Assembly (NCBI RefSeq): GCF_014197535.1
Contig: NZ_JACIFV010000035.1
Span: 1-45,740, forward strand
Source of the DNA: Rhizobium aethiopicum
Lineage (GTDB): Bacteria > Pseudomonadota > Alphaproteobacteria > Rhizobiales > Rhizobiaceae
Reading direction: 5' to 3'
Length of the DNA stretch: 45,740 bases
Part shown: one piece after another, positions 42,126 to 45,740 of the stretch
How the letters are laid out: every line of letters begins with the position of its first letter
Position numbering within the stretch: the first letter of the stretch is position 1
The notes under the pieces: generated by a model
The model's database searches: none
The model's input: the letters and a program-made list of their open reading frames with translations, nothing else
What the model was told of the DNA's origin: nothing
Position numbers and translations under genes: made by a program

Positions 42126-43172
42126 ATGCCTATTGCAAGAGGTTACGCCGCCACCGACGCTTCGAAGCCGCTGACCCCTTTCACCTTCGAGCGCCGCAAC
42201 CCGAACCCCGATGACGTCGTCATCGACATCAAGTTTGCCGGTATCTGCCATTCAGACATCCACACCGTCCGCAACGAGTGGAAGAACGCCGTTTATCCGA
42301 TCGTGCCCGGCCATGAGATCGCCGGCATTGTCTCGGCCGTCGGTTCTGCCGTCACCAAGTTCAAGGTCGGCGACCGCGTCGGCGTCGGCTGCTTCGTCGA
42401 TTCCTGCATCGGCTGCGCCGAGCGCGACCTCGACCGCGAACAGTACATGCCGGGTCTCAGCGGCACCTACAATGACTTCGAAGCTGACGGCAAAACGAGG
42501 ACGCAGGGTGGCTATTCCGATTCGATCGTCGTTAGGGAAGGCTATGTCATGTCCATTCCGGACAACCTGCCGCTCGACGCCTCCGCGCCGCTGCTCTGCG
42601 CCGGCATCACGCTCTATTCGCCGCTGCGCCACTGGAATGCCGGCCCCGGCAAGAAGGTCGCGATCGTCGGCATGGGCGGCCTCGGCCATATGGGCGTCAA
42701 GCTGGGCTCGGCCATGGGCGCCGACATTACCGTTCTCTCCCAGAGCCTTTCCAAAAAGGAAGACGGTCTGAAGCTCGGCGCCAAGGAATATTACGCCACC
42801 AACGACCCGGAAACCTTCACGAAGCTCGCCGGCACGTTCGATCTCATCATCTGCACCGTCAGCGCCGAGATCGACTGGAACGCCTATCTCGGCCTCCTCA
42901 AGGTGGACGGCTCCTTCGTGGTCGTCGGCGCGCCTGAGAATCCGATCCCGGTGCACGCCTTCTCGATCATTCCCGGCCGCAAGAGCATCTCCGGTTCGAT
43001 GATCGGCTCGATCAAGGAAACCCAGGAAATGCTGGATTTCTGCGGCAAGCACAACATCGTCTCCGAGATCGAGACGATCAACATCGACCAGGTCAACGAA
43101 GCCTATGAACGCGTCCTGAAAAGCGACGTCCGCTACCGCTTCGTCATCGACATCGCCTCGCTGGCAGCCTGA
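42126..43172 (+). CDS. Zinc-containing NAD(P)-dependent alcohol dehydrogenase, altered structural-zinc site
   Basis: 348 residues, normal for the YahK/YjgB (cinnamyl-alcohol-like) group. The catalytic zinc ligands Cys41, His63 and a Cys in PLLCAGIT near 158 are present, with VGMGGLGHMGVKLG binding the cofactor. The usual structural zinc motif C-x2-C-x2-C-x7-C reads C94-C97-R100-M108, so two of four ligands are replaced. Similar changes occur in some relatives, and the enzyme may still fold. AAGGAAGG lies before the ATG. A strong terminator follows. It reduces aldehydes to alcohols or the reverse in the cytoplasm. Confidence 0.87.
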   Translation: MPIARGYAATDASKPLTPFTFERRNPNPDDVVIDIKFAGICHSDIHTVRNEWKNAVYPIVPGHEIAGIVSAVGSAVTKFKVGDRVGVGCFVDSCIGCAERDLDREQYMPGLSGTYNDFEADGKTRTQGGYSDSIVVREGYVMSIPDNLPLDASAPLLCAGITLYSPLRHWNAGPGKKVAIVGMGGLGHMGVKLGSAMGADITVLSQSLSKKEDGLKLGAKEYYATNDPETFTKLAGTFDLIICTVSAEIDWNAYLGLLKVDGSFVVVGAPENPIPVHAFSIIPGRKSISGSMIGSIKETQEMLDFCGKHNIVSEIETINIDQVNEAYERVLKSDVRYRFVIDIASLAA

Positions 43173-43182
43173 GGATAATGGA

Positions 43183-43210
43183 AGGCGGCTCGAAAGAGCC
43201 GCCTTTTTTA
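43183..43210 (+). terminator. Strong rho-independent terminator
   Basis: AGGCGGCTC, loop GAAA, then GAGCCGCC and seven Ts. It lies 11 bases after the alcohol dehydrogenase stop and is the clearest intrinsic terminator in the window. Confidence 0.93.
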
Positions 43211-43226
43211 AGCGGCAAACTCCACC

Positions 43227-43278
43227 GCCCTCATGCTGAGGTGCGCAGCCCGTGGGGCGGAGCCTCGAAGCATCACCC
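43227..43278. repeat. Intergenic mosaic repeat
   Basis: CCCTCATGCTGAGGTGCG followed by a GGGGC core and CCTCGAAGCAT. Relatives occur at 45532-45582 and, in reverse, at 45621-45654. Such elements are common between genes in rhizobia. It separates the dehydrogenase terminator from the end of the minus-strand GTPase gene. Confidence 0.55.
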
Positions 43279-43367
43279 GCAAACGCCGCTCCCGCCCGCT
43301 ACCTCGGAACACCCGCCCCGTAGCCGGATTCCGACCGGCATGGCCTATCCATGACCAAAATGCGCTC

Positions 43368-45314
43368 TCATACACCCCCTCGCAACCGCAGCAGATACTC
43401 CACCCCGTTAAACGGATCAGGCCCCGAACGCCGGCGCAGGCGTGGCGGCCCGGCCATCGGCGCATAGTGATCGAAAGCGGTTTCCATGGTTCCCGCCCCG
43501 CTCGTCAGCCCCGGCAATTGCTGCTGGACGCTCCGCACCATCTGAGACGCCATGGTGCCTTCGAGCCGGGCGACGCCATCGGCAATCACCGAATCCGTCG
43601 TCGTCGCGGCTGATCTCGCAAGCAAGGTCAGCACGCCGCTTAGACTTTCCGCCGGCGCTTCGAGATGAAAGCGGTCGACCGGCTCGCATAACGCGGTCCG
43701 CGCGGCCGATAGCGCCGTGGCCAGCACCCAGGGCGTCAACTGCCGGAAATCAGCGGCGGTGCTTGCCGGCGAACTATGCCGGGCCGCCGTCATCGCCACA
43801 TGGCAATCGATGATCTGCCAGCCGAAAATTCCCTGCTTCAGCGTCTCGAACACGGTTTCCTCGACCGCCCGATAGAAGGCTGCTGGCATTTGGCCGACAT
43901 CCACTTCGAGCGCAAAGCTGTTGCCGGCCCCGGCAGGACGCGGCTCGACGCGCAGCCCGACGGTCGCGAGAAACGGATTGGGTTCCTTGAAGAGGATCTG
44001 TAGGCCGGTCCCGATTCCCACAGGTCTCTCGGCCAGGATGACCGTGCTTTCCTCGAAGCTGGCATCGAGACTGAAATCCGTCAGCAGCGTCGATTGGATC
44101 ACCTCTTTCTGCACCTCGCCATAGAGCGAGACGAACACCTCGTCCGTCTCTTCGTTGCGGCGCAGATTGATCAACGGGTCCTGTTCGGCCATCTGGTTCA
44201 GCGCCAGCCAGAGCGCCGCCTTATCGGACGGGCGGCGGGCAAGCACGCGGGTTTCGAGTGTCGGCGGCGCAAAGTGAGCCTGCCCGCCGGAAAACCGATC
44301 GCCGCCCACTGCGTCGCCGATCCGCGCTCCGGCCAGGCCGCTGACGCGTGCGATCTGCCCGGCGCGGAGGCTATCGGCGCCATGGATCCGGCCATTCTCG
44401 AACAGCTGGATCGCCGTCACCCGCCCAGGGCCTTTCGGCAGATCCAGATATTGCCGGAGCCATACCGTGCCCGAGGTCAGCGAGAGATAGCACAGCTTTT
44501 CTCCGCCCCAGCCGCGCTCGATCTTGAAGATCTTGCCGGCGACCGGACCATCCGCATCGGGTTGTCGCGCCGGCAAGATCGTCGCGATGGCCGATGCCAG
44601 GGCTGATATGCCGGCGCCTGTCATCGCAGCACCCGCGAAGACGGGATGCACGAGGCCGCGCGCCACCTGATCGGCCAGAGAGCGCCCGAGCCTTTCCTTG
44701 GTCAGCCGATCGGGAGCGAGCACATAGTCATCGAGCAGCGCCTCGTCATTTTCCCCGAGCGCCTCGCAGAGCGCCGAAAAAAGCGGCTCATCTCTCGGAG
44801 CGAGCGCCTCCACCCGGGCAAGCTTGCTGCCGGCATCGATAACGGTGGACATGGCGATCGGCCGGACGGAAAGTTGCGCGGCAAGTGCCTCCAGCACCTC
44901 CTGATAGCGGGCGCCGAGCCGATCGACCTTGTTGACGAAGAAGACGAAGGGCACGTCGAGCCGCCGCAGCGCCCGCACCAGCACGCGCGTCTGCGCCTGC
45001 ACGCCTTCGACCGCCGAAACGACGACGACCGCCGCATCCAGCAATCCCAACACCCGCTCGACCTCGGCGATGAAATCCGGGTGGCCGGGCGTGTCGATCA
45101 GATTGACGATCCTGTCGCCGATCTTAAACGACACCACCGCGGCCCGGATCGTGATGCCGCGCTGCCGCTCGAGTTCGAGATTGTCCGTCTGTGTATCGCC
45201 GGTATCGACGCTGCCGAGCTTGTCGATGACGCCGGCGTTGAAAAGCAGTCTTTCGGTAAGGCTAGTCTTGCCTGCATCCACATGGGCGAGGATGCCCAGA
45301 TTCAAAGTGCGCAT
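43368..45314 (-). CDS. Tet(M)/OtrA-type ribosomal protection GTPase
   Basis: 648 residues, the length of TetM/TetO/OtrA proteins and shorter than EF-G. GTPase motifs: AHVDAGKTS at 10-18, RGITIRAA near 52-59 (switch I), DTPGHPDF at 74-81, NKVD at 128-131. The remaining domains follow the EF-G order, ending in FNGVEYLLRLRGGV. Such proteins bind the ribosome and dislodge tetracycline using GTP. Chromosomal alphaproteobacterial forms are common and may not give clinical resistance; their natural role is unclear. The gene is alone. The ribosome site upstream of the ATG is weak (GGTGG). No mobile element flanks it, only mosaic repeats. Confidence 0.85.
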   Translation of the reverse strand: MRTLNLGILAHVDAGKTSLTERLLFNAGVIDKLGSVDTGDTQTDNLELERQRGITIRAAVVSFKIGDRIVNLIDTPGHPDFIAEVERVLGLLDAAVVVVSAVEGVQAQTRVLVRALRRLDVPFVFFVNKVDRLGARYQEVLEALAAQLSVRPIAMSTVIDAGSKLARVEALAPRDEPLFSALCEALGENDEALLDDYVLAPDRLTKERLGRSLADQVARGLVHPVFAGAAMTGAGISALASAIATILPARQPDADGPVAGKIFKIERGWGGEKLCYLSLTSGTVWLRQYLDLPKGPGRVTAIQLFENGRIHGADSLRAGQIARVSGLAGARIGDAVGGDRFSGGQAHFAPPTLETRVLARRPSDKAALWLALNQMAEQDPLINLRRNEETDEVFVSLYGEVQKEVIQSTLLTDFSLDASFEESTVILAERPVGIGTGLQILFKEPNPFLATVGLRVEPRPAGAGNSFALEVDVGQMPAAFYRAVEETVFETLKQGIFGWQIIDCHVAMTAARHSSPASTAADFRQLTPWVLATALSAARTALCEPVDRFHLEAPAESLSGVLTLLARSAATTTDSVIADGVARLEGTMASQMVRSVQQQLPGLTSGAGTMETAFDHYAPMAGPPRLRRRSGPDPFNGVEYLLRLRGGV

Positions 45315-45740
45315 GAACCACCAACTTCTCGGAAATTCGGATGTGATTTTCGTGAGAAGTGACTCGGCGCATGGGAACCTCTGTCCGTTGTTACGGCTGG
45401 ACGCGTGACCTCCCGGTGGTTGGGAGACGCGGGTCGGATGCTAAGGGCGTGTGGGGAGATGTGTCAAGCTTCGGTGTATGCCCGCTTGGAGGCTCCGGCC
45501 TGGATTGACGCCGCGGCAAGCACAGCGATCAGCCCTCATGGTGAGGAGGTCCGCAGGGCCGTCTCGAACCACGAGGGCGGGTGGTGCGCTGATATTGCTG
45601 GGTGAAACGAAGGTGGCCGGCCTCGTCCTTCGGGGCCCCTTAGGGGCACCTCAGAGCCTGTGAATGTTTTGTGGCGGCGGCGATTGGATTGTGATTCTGT
45701 GGGTCGTTGATTTGCTTGGGGGATGATGGTGGGCGACGAT
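45315..45740. other. Non-coding right edge with mosaic repeats
   Basis: No convincing gene. The promoter of the minus-strand GTPase gene must lie near 45315-45450. Beyond it are two repeat segments, at 45532-45582 (CCCTCATGGTGAGGAGGTCC) and at 45621-45654 in the opposite sense (CTCGTCCTTCGGGG ... GCACCTCAG). They form a loose inverted pair. Confidence 0.5.

Overview
The window is GC-rich, densely coded alphaproteobacterial DNA, most likely from a Rhizobium or close relative (order Hyphomicrobiales). This rests on the overall protein flavour, the many ABC uptake systems, a SorC-type sugar regulator, the KARI/IlvE sequences and GC-rich mosaic palindromes of the kind seen between rhizobial genes. 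No rRNA, tRNA, CRISPR array, phage or complete insertion sequence was seen. The replicon (chromosome or plasmid) cannot be told from the sequence.

Layout. (a) 0.1-6.2 kb: a minus-strand Nudix/endonuclease-exonuclease-phosphatase pair, a small orphan protein, then an FbpABC-like ABC uptake operon whose binding-protein gene carries a one-base frameshift. (b) 6.2-11.6 kb: SDR oxidoreductase, AraC regulator and a secreted alpha/beta hydrolase facing an OhrR-like MarR regulator, an aldo/keto reductase, a decayed lamin-tail-type gene and two families of inverted GC-rich repeats. (c) 11.6-14.3 kb: divergent PLP aminotransferase and branched-chain aminotransferase (ilvE). (d) 14.6-18.9 kb: a ParD/ParE toxin-antitoxin pair overlapping a methyltransferase, then a membrane protein, a sorbosone-dehydrogenase-like secreted protein and two small proteins.

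(e) 18.9-26.7 kb is the most unusual part. It holds a CmoB-like methyltransferase, a large protein that looks like a phosphoribosyltransferase-like domain joined to a kinase-like domain, myo-inositol-1-phosphate synthase overlapping a histidine phosphatase, a rearranged glycosidase-like protein, and a convergent pair made of an FrhB-type iron-sulfur flavoprotein and a polysaccharide pyruvyl transferase. Together these suggest a pathway making or decorating an inositol- or sugar-containing metabolite or glycan. The product is unknown.

(f) 26.9-29.3 kb: ilvC, a TetR regulator with a perfect palindromic operator, and a small exported protein. (g) 29.3-38.1 kb: a catabolic locus with an FGGY kinase, HAD phosphatase, glycerophosphodiesterase, complete UgpBAEC-like ABC importer and SorC-family regulator. 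A duplicated 12-bp direct repeat in the divergent promoter region is the likely operator. (h) 38.2-40.9 kb: a GtrB-like glycosyltransferase translationally coupled to a polytopic membrane protein. (i) 41.0-45.3 kb: an AraC regulator divergent from a zinc alcohol dehydrogenase lacking part of the structural zinc site, and a Tet(M)/OtrA-type ribosomal protection GTPase. The last 0.4 kb is non-coding with mosaic repeats.

All functional calls come from reading motifs and remembered family features. No database search was possible.
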